A stretch of DNA of 64,000 nt, from contig NZ_LT853882.1 in the NCBI RefSeq assembly GCF_900183975.1, positions 737,501 through 801,500 of the forward strand, given 5' to 3'. Numbering within the stretch: position 1 is the first letter of the stretch; each line of letters starts with the position of its first letter. The notes beneath the pieces were generated by a model. It saw only the letters and a list, made by a program, of their open reading frames with translations. It had not been told where the DNA came from and ran no database searches. Shown here in pieces: positions 10,601 to 18,799 of this stretch. The position numbers and the translations under genes were made by a program. This DNA is from Xanthomonas fragariae (GTDB lineage Bacteria; Pseudomonadota; Gammaproteobacteria; Xanthomonadales; Xanthomonadaceae).

Positions 10601-11061
10601 AATCGACCGGCTCGCTGGCGGAAAAATTCAGACAGCAGATTGCTTTGAAACACAAGACCCTGGAAGAAGCGGCCGCTTGCATCAACGACGCGCTGCGCTA
10701 CAGCGTGGTATTGGAGCCGCAGCACTTCACCGCCGGCCTGCGCGGCGTGCTGGCCTCACTGGACAATCAAGGCCATGTGCGCGTCAAGCTGCTCAACCTG
10801 TTCACGCGGCAGCGGCAGGCATTCAAGGCAGTCAACGTCACGCTGCGCAGCCCGGAAGGCGCGCTGTGGGAGATCCAGTTCCACACGCCGGACACCTTCA
10901 AGCTCAAGGAGAAATTCCACGACGTGTACAAGGAAAGCTTTGCGCTGCAGCTTAAGAGCGCCTCACAGGTCGATCAGCACCAACTGCAGGCGTCTGCGCA
11001 GGCGGCCTTCAGCGGCGTGAATGCGCCGCCGGGCTGCGAGGAGATCGACGATTGGAAATAG
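4684..11061 (+). CDS. xopAD: Type III secretion effector of the XopAD/SKWP-repeat family
   Basis: This is a 2125-aa protein. The N-terminus (about 1-120) is rich in Ser, Pro, Gln and Arg, as in type III secretion signals. Residues ~350-830 hold about 12 tandem ~42-aa helical units with the hallmark NALSKWP followed by a Cys, preceded by two degenerate units (NKLSKHPD, NAFAKNTN). SKWP repeats define XopAD in Xanthomonas and the RipS/SKWP effectors of Ralstonia, which are injected into plant cells. The middle, ~1080-1700, is not recognised. Residues ~1733-1768 are three 12-aa repeats (SAEAPGLPDALA type). Residues ~1960-2095 show RelA/SpoT-like signatures (FKSTGSLAEKF, INDALRYSV, LWEIQFHTP). The frame is open and undamaged. 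ATG 4684 is chosen because no other in-frame ATG or GTG lies near the promoter. Its biochemical activity is unknown. Confidence 0.93.
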   Translation: MAPVTFKPGSSGTNWSLPREQHPPSQIWEQAEASTSGSRPPLPRPLPKRRRVEQEEPGTPPQRKAPVHVRPGARGGAWDGRAQQQPATHSHRRNDPTHWRDTAPGRRPDKMPADAGAASSHLRTQRPSHGLELTTKDLCLAEQKLDPTAKERLWEERERYRRPLETDSLIDQTHNARLCVAMARDNELVRRIVGCKLALPFLYWRDSAEANAQRLGKYLQMLANARPAAGVTQRDLDHCTDLAAKYLYETGWFNGAPLGQLAHMGNKLSKHPDQPACMEAIAWIAVQVEQADGRLGLNGRELALLLNAFAKNTNSGRCERAAARLARYLRREPRARQSLNAQGISLALNAFSKWFDHPDCRSMAHSLAARLADDRRLRIDLNPQGVANALNALSKWPDAPDCKAAASALAPRLADERRLRNALKAQEVANALNALSKWPDTPACQAAANALASRLAEDFGVCNALNPQGLANVLNALSKWPDTPDCKTAATALASLLAEGNSDLCNGLDPQGVANVLNALSKWPGCASCKKAIDALSGRLAADHDLRRALDAQHVANALNALSKWPDTPVCEVAASALALRLANERGLCNALNPQGVANALNALSKWPKTEDCEVAASALAPRLADDPRLRNALDPQEVANALNALSKWPGRASCAKAIHALAGRLAADHDLRQALDAQHVANALNAVSKWPDTPDCETAATALASRLVDDDSALCNALNPQHVANALNAVSKWPDTPDCETAATALASRLVDDAGLRNALNPLGVANALNALSKWPGRASCEKAIDALAGRLATDHDLRHALEVQDVALSLNALSKSLGGAACRQAALLLAERPGSAELPWQQFDMLGLAQLGNALSRLLRVDEEEFQTLGSDKLKALAGHLELHRARFESASVSEIGLIFKALSSAQLHCQMRPLARPALERVAALMHEDGLRATNLEGLGNLCMGLLPLIRSPELTPRHRSHALSVFNTLQPIVERKIALYLTVGGSPASAQTEQHATRCPALTFFQVLKAYAVVSRQWKPRHVQGARQELHQRREQLAQWVDQTLERTREAIEADLGEMSWNLIAQIEAGDQVFDALDRRMAKEAPRIAQAHPPSRFDLGAGRLGMRSAPGQPVAPAPGTGSTTHIVVDLRGKQVSTNATETDKPYSLFTRLTGLPLVEVQLPGSISTFMLARTLTYQGQPWRFDMFGGSRATRGHLSRPSDLLSGASASPSLLPAIRYADTVPGSSLMKLITKLAPQREDWSRMQRSLLEMVPSDHVVEGTLRLGFFDDVSGPAHPFKPTAPDGRPLALCPNDGCGFLKLEVAQRIPAFRAYFSAWEAVQAGRASQAQRDLLAKDKGPTRLAPQALQHFPRDQAALQEAHEAMQRRLQALPPELSQLVLYELATSGGYEGQRVRAVPSADNQVHLPRERSQAFDAAGGALLIGKPPYDKENLLPVPQEYVATAAQGDATAEFLSQCFGIQYSYTGFDDSAGDAAGSDPAMLHSKGMLIVVPAQNWPAQFADVDLACSKEDLKTLSRWTAGRDRSAVPQDMLSTGSLRLKDIVEPGRMGALPIPELRKRNMDTDGDDAFVYAGYPRLAELIAREMDDRAARRGQPRSFKPPKTATPAIDPDSGHYQAGRLSEIMSLQRGGQIMGAASTLAARFMAQPDQLRKAMARKMMFGTYDGIERDLRNGLRQVLDGETTDREVLLAQLRAQAHEAISRAHMPEAREVAELLHAQLLELELATARSAEAPGLPDALASAEAPGLPDAPASAETPRLPDALAEAFPTLARAYMAAPDADARLRAILDNYPVCLLSHAQFPEGQPGFIPNEPELSMRNLFTIAIKVGTDALKSDTGTALFAKIVESCERSERAFAERVRSVPYGKTTARAMHEGRFDAEQTKVLLQNMPTMAAGVMQDALHSLQQAGLIDPPPPPAERLRAVQHEDIVRAAEALRTRAGEMEPVITKMLIGAAKLHGGHLEGMGHKFKSTGSLAEKFRQQIALKHKTLEEAAACINDALRYSVVLEPQHFTAGLRGVLASLDNQGHVRVKLLNLFTRQRQAFKAVNVTLRSPEGALWEIQFHTPDTFKLKEKFHDVYKESFALQLKSASQVDQHQLQASAQAAFSGVNAPPGCEEIDDWK
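5698..7180 (+). repeat. SKWP tandem repeat array within xopAD
   Basis: About 12 units of roughly 120-130 nt each encode the pattern LNPQ-x-VANALNALSKWP-x-TP-x-C followed by a helix ending in a RLADD-type turn. Ten units have exact SKWP, the first reads SKWF and the last SKSL. Two unit types alternate: one with DTPDC-xxAAxALAxRL and one with GRASC-xKAIDALAGRL. This pattern suggests growth by duplication of multi-unit blocks. Neighbouring units are very similar at the DNA level (for example those at about 6720 and 6850), so unit number is likely to differ between strains. Confidence 0.92.
9880..9987 (+). repeat. Three tandem 36-bp repeats in xopAD
   Basis: Three consecutive 36-nt units encode SAEAPGLPDALA, SAEAPGLPDAPA and SAETPRLPDALA. 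They form an Ala/Pro-rich linker between the helical region ending near residue 1730 and the C-terminal region. The length is a multiple of three, so unit loss or gain keeps the frame. Confidence 0.9.
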
Positions 11062-11418
11062 CCCTGCCTTTGGCGCGGCGCACGCCGCAGTAGGAGCGGT
11101 GTGAGGCGCAGTGGAACGGCAAACCGGTATAAGCCCAGTACCAACCAGGCAGGACCAACCAGGGTTGTTGACGTATTGCGGCGTGCCGACGCCGGCACCG
11201 GGCGTGAGGTTCTGGCGCACGCCGGTCATGAATGCGCCGAACCTGGCAGTGCAGCACGGCGATGCGCGTCGCAGGCCGCCACGGCCTAGTCACGCAAACG
11301 CGAGCTTGCAAACGTGTGCTCTGCAAGCTGCTGCGCGTGTCCACGAGTACGTGCTCGTGGGCAGCACCATAATAGGTATTCACTCAAGCGCTCAGGCGTC
11401 TTTCGCTATTATCGCGCA
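11062..11418. other. Intergenic region between xopAD and slt, no gene recognised
   Basis: In 357 nt no frame resembles a known protein, and no terminator hairpin with a T-run is evident after xopAD. The last ~70 nt before slt are less GC-rich and should hold the slt promoter; no clear -35/-10 pair stands out. Confidence 0.6.
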
Positions 11419-13392
11419 ATGACTTCTGCCCCCTGTCTTGCCAGTGTTTTCGTCGGCCTGCTGTGCCTTGGCAGCACTGCGCTGCATGCCCAAAGCCTCG
11501 ACCCGCCGTTGATGGCCATGCACGATGCCATCGCTGCCGCAGAGCGCGGCCAGTCCGATGCCGGTCAGCTCAGCGCGTTGAGCCGCCATCCGCTGTATGG
11601 CTGGCTGGAACTGGCCACGCTCAAGCGCACTATCGACAACGTCTCAAACGCACAGGCGCAGGGATTTCTGCAGCGCTACGCAGGCCAGCCGGTGGCCGAG
11701 ACCTTTCGCAGCATCTGGCTGCCGGCGGTGTCCCGTCGTCAGGACTGGACCACACTGCTGGCGAACTGGAAGCCCTCCGACAACGTGGGCCTGCGCTGCG
11801 CACAGCTGACCGCGCGCCAAGCTACTGGCAAGGCCGATGCGCAGTGGAGCCGCGATGCGCTGACGCTGTGGCGCAACGGCAAGGCAATGCCCGATGCGTG
11901 CGACCCGGTGGTCGCCGGGCTGGATGCACGCGGCGATCTGACGCCCGCATTGCGTTGGGAGCGCGTGGAAGCGGCCGCCGATGCGCAACTGCCTGCGGTG
12001 ATGCGCACTGCCGCGCGCGGATTGCCGGCCACCGAATTGGCGCTTGCCAACGATTACGCCGCCTTTCTCGACAAGGTGCATCCGCGTGCCTTGACTTGGC
12101 CGAAGACCGAGCGCAGCCGCCGCATCGCCGTCGATGGCCTGGCCACATTGGCCAAGACCGACCCGGACGCCGCCGAGCAGCAGCTTCCCCAATTCGCCAC
12201 AGCGCTCGGCTTCAGCGAGGCGCAACGTGGGCAAGTGCTGTACCAGATCGCGTTGTGGACGGTGGCCTCGTACTTGCCGGGTTCGGCACGCCGCCTCAAC
12301 GCAGTGCCCGATGCGTTGTACGACGAACGCCTGCACGAATGGCGCGCGCGCGAGGCGATGTCGCGCGGCGATTGGCCTGCGGCGTTGGCCGCGATCCGCA
12401 AGATGCCCGCGACCCAGCGCAGCGATTCGCGCTGGCAGTATTTCGAAGCACGCCTTACAGAGAAAACCGGCACTGCTGCTGCCGCACAGCCCCTGTATCG
12501 CGCGGCCGCGCAGTCGCCGACCTTCCACGGCTTCCTGGCCGCCGACCGCCTGCAGCAGCCGTACCGCCTGTGTCCGTGGGAGCCCAAGGACAGCCCGCAG
12601 GCCAAGGCCACTGTTGCGCGTGATCCGGCCTTGATCCGCGCGATCGCCTTGTTCCAGATCGACCGCCCCGGCTGGGCGGTGGCCGAGTGGAACGATGCTG
12701 CGACCCGCTTCGACGACACGCAGCGCCGCCTGGCCGTGGAAGTGGCCAGCGACAACGGCTGGTTCGACCGTGCGGTGTTCGCGCTTGGCAAGCAGCCGGA
12801 CGAACAGCGGCTATATTCGCTGCGTTTTCCGCTGCATCACGACGACAGCATTCGTCGCCAAGCAGCCAAGAACGCGATCGACCCAGCCTGGGTAGCGGCG
12901 GAGATTCGTGCCGAAAGTATCTTCAATCCACGCGCGCGCTCGCCTGCCAACGCGATGGGCCTGATGCAGGTGTTGCCGGGCACCGGCGCGGCCGTGGCCA
13001 AGGGCATCGCCCTGCCCGGCTACGCGGGCGCGACCAGCCTGTACGAGCCGGATACCAACATCGCCATCGGCACGGCCTATCTACGCCAGCTGCTCAACAC
13101 CTATGGCCTGCCCTATCTCACCATCGCCGCCTACAATGCCGGCCCCGGTCCCACCGGCCGCTGGCAATCGCAACGGCCGGGCTTGGAGCCGGATTTCTGG
13201 ATCGAGACCATCAGCTACAAGGAAACCCGCGAATACGTTGCGCGCGTGCTGGCTTTCAGCGTGATTTACGACTGGCGCCTCAATGGCGACATGCTGCCGC
13301 TGAACGATCGCCTGATGGGCAAGCTGGCGGACAAGCGCTTGAAGCCGGTGTGCACACCGGGTCAGGCGGACAATAACGCGGCCCAGAACTGA
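11419..13392 (+). CDS. slt: Soluble lytic murein transglycosylase
   Basis: This 657-aa periplasmic enzyme cleaves the MurNAc-GlcNAc bond of peptidoglycan, forming 1,6-anhydro ends during wall recycling. The N-terminus has a signal peptide ending near ALHAQS. The long middle part is the alpha-helical superhelix domain of the Slt70 type. The C-terminal SLT domain begins near residue 495, with the catalytic Glu in the RAESIFNPRARS motif, then NAMGLMQVLPGT and IAAYNAGPGPTGRW. Length and domain order match Slt70. The ATG at 11419 places the signal peptide correctly; a longer frame upstream is unlikely. The stop codon touches the first base of a MITE-like repeat. Confidence 0.93.
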   Translation: MTSAPCLASVFVGLLCLGSTALHAQSLDPPLMAMHDAIAAAERGQSDAGQLSALSRHPLYGWLELATLKRTIDNVSNAQAQGFLQRYAGQPVAETFRSIWLPAVSRRQDWTTLLANWKPSDNVGLRCAQLTARQATGKADAQWSRDALTLWRNGKAMPDACDPVVAGLDARGDLTPALRWERVEAAADAQLPAVMRTAARGLPATELALANDYAAFLDKVHPRALTWPKTERSRRIAVDGLATLAKTDPDAAEQQLPQFATALGFSEAQRGQVLYQIALWTVASYLPGSARRLNAVPDALYDERLHEWRAREAMSRGDWPAALAAIRKMPATQRSDSRWQYFEARLTEKTGTAAAAQPLYRAAAQSPTFHGFLAADRLQQPYRLCPWEPKDSPQAKATVARDPALIRAIALFQIDRPGWAVAEWNDAATRFDDTQRRLAVEVASDNGWFDRAVFALGKQPDEQRLYSLRFPLHHDDSIRRQAAKNAIDPAWVAAEIRAESIFNPRARSPANAMGLMQVLPGTGAAVAKGIALPGYAGATSLYEPDTNIAIGTAYLRQLLNTYGLPYLTIAAYNAGPGPTGRWQSQRPGLEPDFWIETISYKETREYVARVLAFSVIYDWRLNGDMLPLNDRLMGKLADKRLKPVCTPGQADNNAAQN

Positions 13393-13535
13393 GAGCGACC
13401 GACAAACTACTGCGCTCACCGTCAGGCGGGCGTGGCCGGTGCCTGGAATCGGCATGTACCACTCGTCCACTGCGGTTCTGAGCGCGCCGTCCGCACTCCA
13501 CTAACGACTGCTCGCTAGGTGTTGTTAGCCACTCC
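13392..13535. repeat. MITE-like repeat, copy A
   Basis: This ~144-bp non-coding element is readily aligned with the best-preserved copy at 43706-43849. Shared blocks include GCTCACCGTCAGGCGGG-type, GGAATCGGC-TGTACCACT and CGACTGCTCGCTA, and it ends in GTTAGCCACTCC. It begins at the last base of the slt stop codon. Its left terminus has decayed (AGAGCGACCGACAAA) relative to AGAGTGGCTAACAAAA. Confidence 0.75.
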
Positions 13536-13570
13536 AGGAGCGCGCACGCCGCATCGGGCATCATGTGCGC

Positions 13571-14797
13571 ATGAAGACCTATCTCGTTGGCGGCGCGGTC
13601 CGCGATGCTCTGCTTGGTCAGCCAGCCGGGGACCGCGACTGGGTCGTGGTCGGTGCCGATCAGGCACAGATGGACGCGCTGGGTTTCAAGCCGGTCGGTA
13701 AGGATTTCCCGGTATTTCTGCATCCGCGCAGCGGCGAGGAGTACGCGCTGGCACGCACCGAGCGTAAATCCGGGCGGGGCTACCGCGGCTTCGTGGTGGA
13801 TGCCGATCCGTCGGTAACACTGGAAGAGGATCTGCTACGTCGCGACTTCACCATCAATGCGATCGCACGCGACGAAGACACTGGCGAGTTGTTCGATCCT
13901 TACAATGGCGCACGCGATCTGCAGGCGCGCGTACTGCGCCATGTGGGGCCAGCGTTTGCCGAAGATCCCGTGCGCGTGTTGCGCGCGGCGCGCTTCATGG
14001 CGCGGCTGGCACCGCTTGGTTTCACTATCGCGCCGGAAACGGCTGCATTGATGCGCGAAATGGCAGCCAGCGGCGAACTGGACAGCCTGGTGCCGGAACG
14101 TGTGTGGCAAGAGCTGCGTCGCGTGTTGGCCAGTGCACAGCCATCGGCATTCCTGCGCACCTTGCACGATACCGATGCACTGCGCAGCATCCTGCCCGAA
14201 ATCGATGCATTGTATGGCGTGCCGCAGCGCGCCGATTTTCACCCGGAAGTGGACACCGGGATTCACCAGGAAATGGTCAGCGACATGGCCGCGCGATTGG
14301 CACCCGGCGATGCGCTGGTGGGCTTTGCTGCGCTCACCCACGATGTGGGCAAGGCACTCACGCCACCTCACGAATGGCCACGCCACGTGATGCACGAACA
14401 ACGCGGCGTCGCGCCATTGCAGGCACTGTGCGAACGCCTCAAGGTGCCGCAGGATTATCGGCAACTCGCCGTCACTGCCTGCCGCGAACACTTGAACGTG
14501 CATCGCCTGGCAGAACTCCGCGACCGCACCGTGCACGAGCTGCTGGTGCGCTGCGATGCCTTCCGCCGGCCGGAGCGCATCGCACAACTCGCACTTGTCT
14601 GCGAAGCGGATAAGCGTGGCCGACTAGGCAGCGAAGAGGCCGCCTACCCGCAGGGCGAAGAACTCAAACGTTTGCATGCTGTCGCACTGGCGATCAATGC
14701 GCGCGATCTGGCAGCAACAGGATTGCAGGGCCCGCAGATCGGCGAGGCATTGGCCAAGGCACGGATCGCTGCGATTTCCGAGGCGCGCACAAGGTAG
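13571..14797 (+). CDS. cca: Multifunctional CCA-adding enzyme (tRNA nucleotidyltransferase)
   Basis: This 408-aa enzyme adds or repairs the 3' CCA of tRNAs using CTP and ATP. The class II nucleotidyltransferase head shows [13 protein letters not shown] and the metal-binding DRDWVVVG near residues 5-30, then [10 protein letters not shown] and the [10 protein letters not shown] segment. The C-terminal half contains an HD phosphohydrolase domain ([17 protein letters not shown]), as in the long gammaproteobacterial form with phosphatase and 2',3'-cyclic phosphodiesterase activity. ATG 13571 is preferred over the GTG 6 nt upstream because family members start MKxYLVGG. Confidence 0.95.
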   Translation: MKTYLVGGAVRDALLGQPAGDRDWVVVGADQAQMDALGFKPVGKDFPVFLHPRSGEEYALARTERKSGRGYRGFVVDADPSVTLEEDLLRRDFTINAIARDEDTGELFDPYNGARDLQARVLRHVGPAFAEDPVRVLRAARFMARLAPLGFTIAPETAALMREMAASGELDSLVPERVWQELRRVLASAQPSAFLRTLHDTDALRSILPEIDALYGVPQRADFHPEVDTGIHQEMVSDMAARLAPGDALVGFAALTHDVGKALTPPHEWPRHVMHEQRGVAPLQALCERLKVPQDYRQLAVTACREHLNVHRLAELRDRTVHELLVRCDAFRRPERIAQLALVCEADKRGRLGSEEAAYPQGEELKRLHAVALAINARDLAATGLQGPQIGEALAKARIAAISEARTR

Positions 14798-14879
14798 ATA
14801 TCGGTGGATGCCGCGGCTGGATTTGCCGCGCATTTCAGCCACGGTGCACGCCGCAACCGGCAGCCCCTAAACCGTCGCG

Positions 14880-17800
14880 TCACATAGTCATGCTGGGCTG
14901 TGATTGTGATTGCAGGCGGTCTTGGGCGATGCGCTGGGCGATCTGTGCATGCTGCAGATCGCCGGCCTGGGCCACCTGCATCGATTCTTGGATCGACGGT
15001 GCCGGCGCGTGCATAGGCACGCATGCGCAACCGAGCGGGTGGTCGTTATTGGACGCATACACCGTATCGCGCGCCACATAGAATTCGCCCTTCCAGCCGG
15101 GCTTGAAGTAGGACTCGTTCAGCGCCGCGGTGATCTGGATCAGACGCTCTTCTGAAAACTGATGGCCTTGCGCCTGCATCCGCTCCTGTACGTCCGCATA
15201 AAGCGCATGCCGGGGATGGGTGGGGTCGCTGTAGGGCAGCAAACCAGGCAACGCCTGCGTGCGTTCGCTCTGGGCCGCAGTGGCAGTGGCCGACTGCTCC
15301 GTGTCGCGTTGCGCATCGCGGGTTTTTTCGTCTTCGGCGCGTCGCTCCTGCTCCCGCTGCTGCTCTTGTTGCTGCTGCTCTTGTTGCTGCTGCTCTTGTT
15401 GCTGTTGCTCTTGTTGCTGTTGCTCTTGTTGCTGGAGCTGCAGTTGCGATTACTGGTTCTGCTGCAATTGCCACTGGCGTTGCTGTTCTAGCGCTTGCGC
15501 GTGCATGTCCTGCTGCTGCCCGGACTGCGCGCTGGCATGCGGGTTCGGCGCTGCTTGCATCGCTGCGGTCTGCTGAGGTTGCGGCGGTTGCACGGTCATA
15601 GCAGGCAGCGTCGTCACAGCCTGTGCTGGTGGCGCAGACGCATCGCGCATGTCTTGCACATCGGTTGCGCGCTGCTGCGGCGCATCGTGCGATGGCGCCT
15701 GCGCCTGATGGCGTGCCTGCACCTCGCTCATTGCCTGGCGGATGTCTTCGCTGCTGGTGGTTGCTGCGACACGCACCACAGCATCGGCATCGCGACGTAA
15801 ATGCTGGATCGGGCTATCCACCGAATAATGCCCAAAGGCATCGCGTTGCAACGCCAGCGAGGTGGTTGCTGCATCGATCCGGTTCGCATCGCGCGTGCGT
15901 TGCACGGCAAGCTGGATCGCTGCTGCGGTCGTAGCGTTGGGCGCAACGCCATAAGCAATATAAGTTGCCTGAGTGTTTGCTTGGTCCTGCTGTTGCAGCG
16001 TTTGCCTCTGCCGCGTGGGCATCTGCGCCATCGCCTTTGCATGCTGCTCCAACGCAGGTTGCAGCCGTGCGCGCGTGGCTTCCAGTTCCAATGCCACATT
16101 GCCTTGGGCAACATCATCTTGGTGCCGCCACTGGCCTTGCGCATCACGCTGATAGTGTTCGCCGTTCGATGCTTGCAGCGAGTCCGGGTTCAATGCGGTT
16201 TGTACAGCGGCAGGCATGGGCCCAACGTGGTCCCAGCCGTTGCGCTGGTGTGCGGCTTGATAGGTCGCTGCAATCACCGCTGGTCCACGGGCGATGTTCG
16301 CTTCCACCACTTGAGCCGCTTGTTGGTCCAACGCGGCATTGCGCTCGGGGCTTGCACAATCAACCGTCCATATCGGCCGATCGTTCTGGTCGACTTGGTC
16401 GGCCACCATCCGTGACCACTGGCCACTCGCAGGATCATGTCGCCAATCCCTTTGATAAAGATGCGAGGCGTCGGTCTCGCTGGATAGCTGCACATACGGA
16501 TTACTGGGCTGCACCTTGCCCAGCGCCTGCTCCGTCGCTTCGCGACTGGCGTGATAATTCAGCTCGCGTGCTTTTTCTGGCAGCGCGAACATCGCCTGCT
16601 TTTGCAATGTATCCACGCCATCATTCGGCAGATCGGCTTTTTGTTGCCGCAACCACTGATTACCGTTGAACTCCCAGCTCACGCCCTCTTTGTCGGTCTG
16701 CGTATAGATCTGACGGTTATCCCAACGTGTCGCGGCCTTGTCGGCAGCTGCACTGAACAGATAACCATCGGCCACCACCAGCGCGACTGGGCCCGCACCT
16801 GTTGTGCCCACCACGGCAGCGGCGGCGGTTCCTCCCGCCCAACCGCCCACGCCGCGGGCGCCGAAGTGCAATGCTTCTGAGCGTGCAGCGGTGAGGTTGT
16901 CCTGTGACAGAAGCGTGCTCACGCGCTCGCCGGTCTGCACCGCATCGTAGGCGCTTGCCGCGACTCCCAAACCTGCCAGGCCTGCGGTCATTCCTGCGCG
17001 GTGCAGGCCCGGGATTTCAGGCTCTGGCACGGGAACGCGCGCGGGCGGAGCGCCTGGGCGCACGAGTTCGTCGATGGTGGCGATGCCTTCCAGCCGACTG
17101 GCAACCCCGTCGCTGACGTTGAGCTCAGCGTGCTCGGCGAGCAATTTCGCGCTGATGGCAGGGTCGGAATTAGGAATATCTTGCGCATGTGCTGGCAGAT
17201 CCCAATGCCAATCGGCTTGTTGCTGCCATTTCTCGCGCAGCTGCTGTGTGACGGTAGGATCCTTAAACCACGCATTGCGCGCTTGCTCTAATGCCTGTCC
17301 GGGCGGACGCGCGTCGGTACGGCTGTCGTAGAGCTCTGCACTCTGACGATTGAAAATGCGGATTGGCGCAGTAGTTTGTTTGTGTACGGTGTCCAGGCTG
17401 ATCGGCAGTTTGGTGTAGATGGCTTCGCGTGCGCCTTCGGGGACGTAGCGGCCGTAGCCGCGCTGATCCAGCGATGCTGAAAAGCGCTCATCGACTCCAT
17501 GTTCGCTTTCCAGCTTGTGCGCGGCCATTGCACGCACTTCGACATCATAACCTCGTGATTGCAGATTCTTGATCAGATCCGAACTCCACTGGCCATTGCT
17601 GAGCGTGGTGTCGAAGATCAGGTTCTTCTTGTCTTCGATGGTGGCCTGCAATAGCTCGTCGGCCCAGCGGCTGGCGTCGGGGTGGGTGTAGCCTGACCAT
17701 GTGTAGGGGTGGGCGTTGCGTAGGACTTTTACGTGAGGGTGCGCTTCACGCAATTCGTCGGGATCGATTACAACGACATCCCCGCGCAGTTCATTATCTG

Positions 17801-17967
17801 CGGCTCTTGCAAGGTTTCCTTTTCCTGAGCCGGGCTGACCCGCGAGGATGATTGCTCTTGGTTTTTCAAAATGATGACTTTGTTTCTAGTGAGGCATCAT
17901 CAAGAATCTTTTGCTCAAACACCTTGCGATGCTCGGCATCACTGAGACGAGAATCCTGTTCAGTCAT
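14880..17967 (-). pseudogene. Zeta-toxin-like protein, broken by a frameshift and a nonsense codon
   Basis: Read from ATG 17967 with a good ribosome site (AAGGAG), the product starts MTEQDSRLSDAEHRKVFEQ and runs to about 17870. There an extra base in an AAAA tract (17868-17871) shifts the frame; with AAA it would continue KSSFEKPRAIILAGQPGSGKG. That is a Walker A motif of a zeta/PezT-like kinase, followed by VVVIDPDELREAHPH and FDTTLSNG. The middle (~290-330) has Gly/Ala-rich hydrophobic stretches. A TAA at 15450-15452 then interrupts the frame inside a Gln-rich stretch, and the same frame continues to 14880 with SDPTHPRHALY, ending in a Gln-rich tail. The C-terminus loosely resembles the XVIPCD secretion module of Xanthomonas type IV effectors. 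The intact length would be about 1028 codons. Zeta toxins phosphorylate UDP-GlcNAc; that activity here is an inference. Confidence 0.75.
15363..15437 (-). repeat. Five 15-nt repeats coding for a polyglutamine-glutamate stretch
   Basis: Five near-identical 15-nt units (CTCTTGTTGCTGCTG type on the + strand) encode repeats of Gln with one Glu per unit on the reverse strand. They lie just downstream of the in-frame TAA of the zeta-toxin-like gene. Such tracts are prone to slippage, but here the frame is kept through all five units. Confidence 0.9.
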
Positions 17968-18611
17968 TTCAGAGACTCCTTATGCGCTTCGATGTAATGC
18001 CAAAGTTCGTTTAGGTCTGACATGCCACGATTTCTTGACCTGGCATGACGCGTGGCACGCTCTTTTTCTTCAGCTTTGATTATTGCACTGGGTGCACCGT
18101 CCGTCTGCGCTACGCGAAGCTCCTCCCGGGCTTCGGAGATGAAGGAGCTAAGCTCATCCTCCAACATCCATATCGCCCACTCAAATATAGGGGGCACCTT
18201 TGAAGGGCGTTGCATGACATTATTTAATTGCTGCTGAATCCGTTCAATAAGCTCCGGATAGTCCTTGAGTATTTCCCGCAATTTCTGCGGCACGGGCGGC
18301 GGCGGAATTGGTTTTTCCTTGAATGGATTATTGAACTTGAACATGTCGGAGTCGCCGATATCGGAGAGGGGAGCTTGCGGCTGAGCAGGCGCATCGGCAT
18401 CGAGTGTAGACGTATCCAGCACCGGCTGCTCCCACGGCGCGCGTTTCGGTTTGCGCTTGACCTGCACCGGCAGGCCATCACGTGGCAACGGACCAAGCTC
18501 GCGCACCGTGCGCTCGTTGATGATTTGCAGATCGCGCAGTGGCTGCGCTTCATGCGCCTCCACAACGCGGCGCGCCAATGCAGCGTAACGTGACTCTGGC
18601 GTATCACTCAT
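17964..18611 (-). CDS. Uncharacterised protein, partner of the zeta-toxin-like gene
   Basis: This 215-aa protein has no recognised domain. The start at 18611 (MSDTPESRYAALARR) has GGAGG about 9 nt upstream; a longer frame from 18671 lacks such a site. Visible features are a basic KRKPKRAPWEQP segment (~65-75), a Pro-rich PIPPPPVPQKLREIL stretch and a charged helical C-terminus. The stop overlaps the start of the zeta-toxin-like gene (ATGA), so the two are translationally coupled. In zeta systems the upstream gene is often the antitoxin, and for type IV effectors it may be an immunity protein. Either role is an inference from position only. Confidence 0.7.
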   Translation of the reverse strand: MSDTPESRYAALARRVVEAHEAQPLRDLQIINERTVRELGPLPRDGLPVQVKRKPKRAPWEQPVLDTSTLDADAPAQPQAPLSDIGDSDMFKFNNPFKEKPIPPPPVPQKLREILKDYPELIERIQQQLNNVMQRPSKVPPIFEWAIWMLEDELSSFISEAREELRVAQTDGAPSAIIKAEEKERATRHARSRNRGMSDLNELWHYIEAHKESLK

Positions 18612-18799
18612 CTGCTTATCGCCCTCCTTCGCAATGGGTCTGATTGAACGCAGCAAAGCACATTCTTCCATCTGCGCTGCGTCTTATGAATAGCGTTGAG
18701 GTTAAGAATGTATCCGCAAATAGATAACCTATCGATTCGAGCCGCATGGTACGCGGCGCTGGATCTAGATCACGGCCAAACGTGTAGCGTCCTGGGTGG

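Noticed and set aside
15349..15440. CRISPR-like short repeats
   Set aside because: The 15-nt units are contiguous without spacers and encode a Gln/Glu stretch in the zeta-toxin-like gene. No CRISPR array or cas gene is seen in the window.
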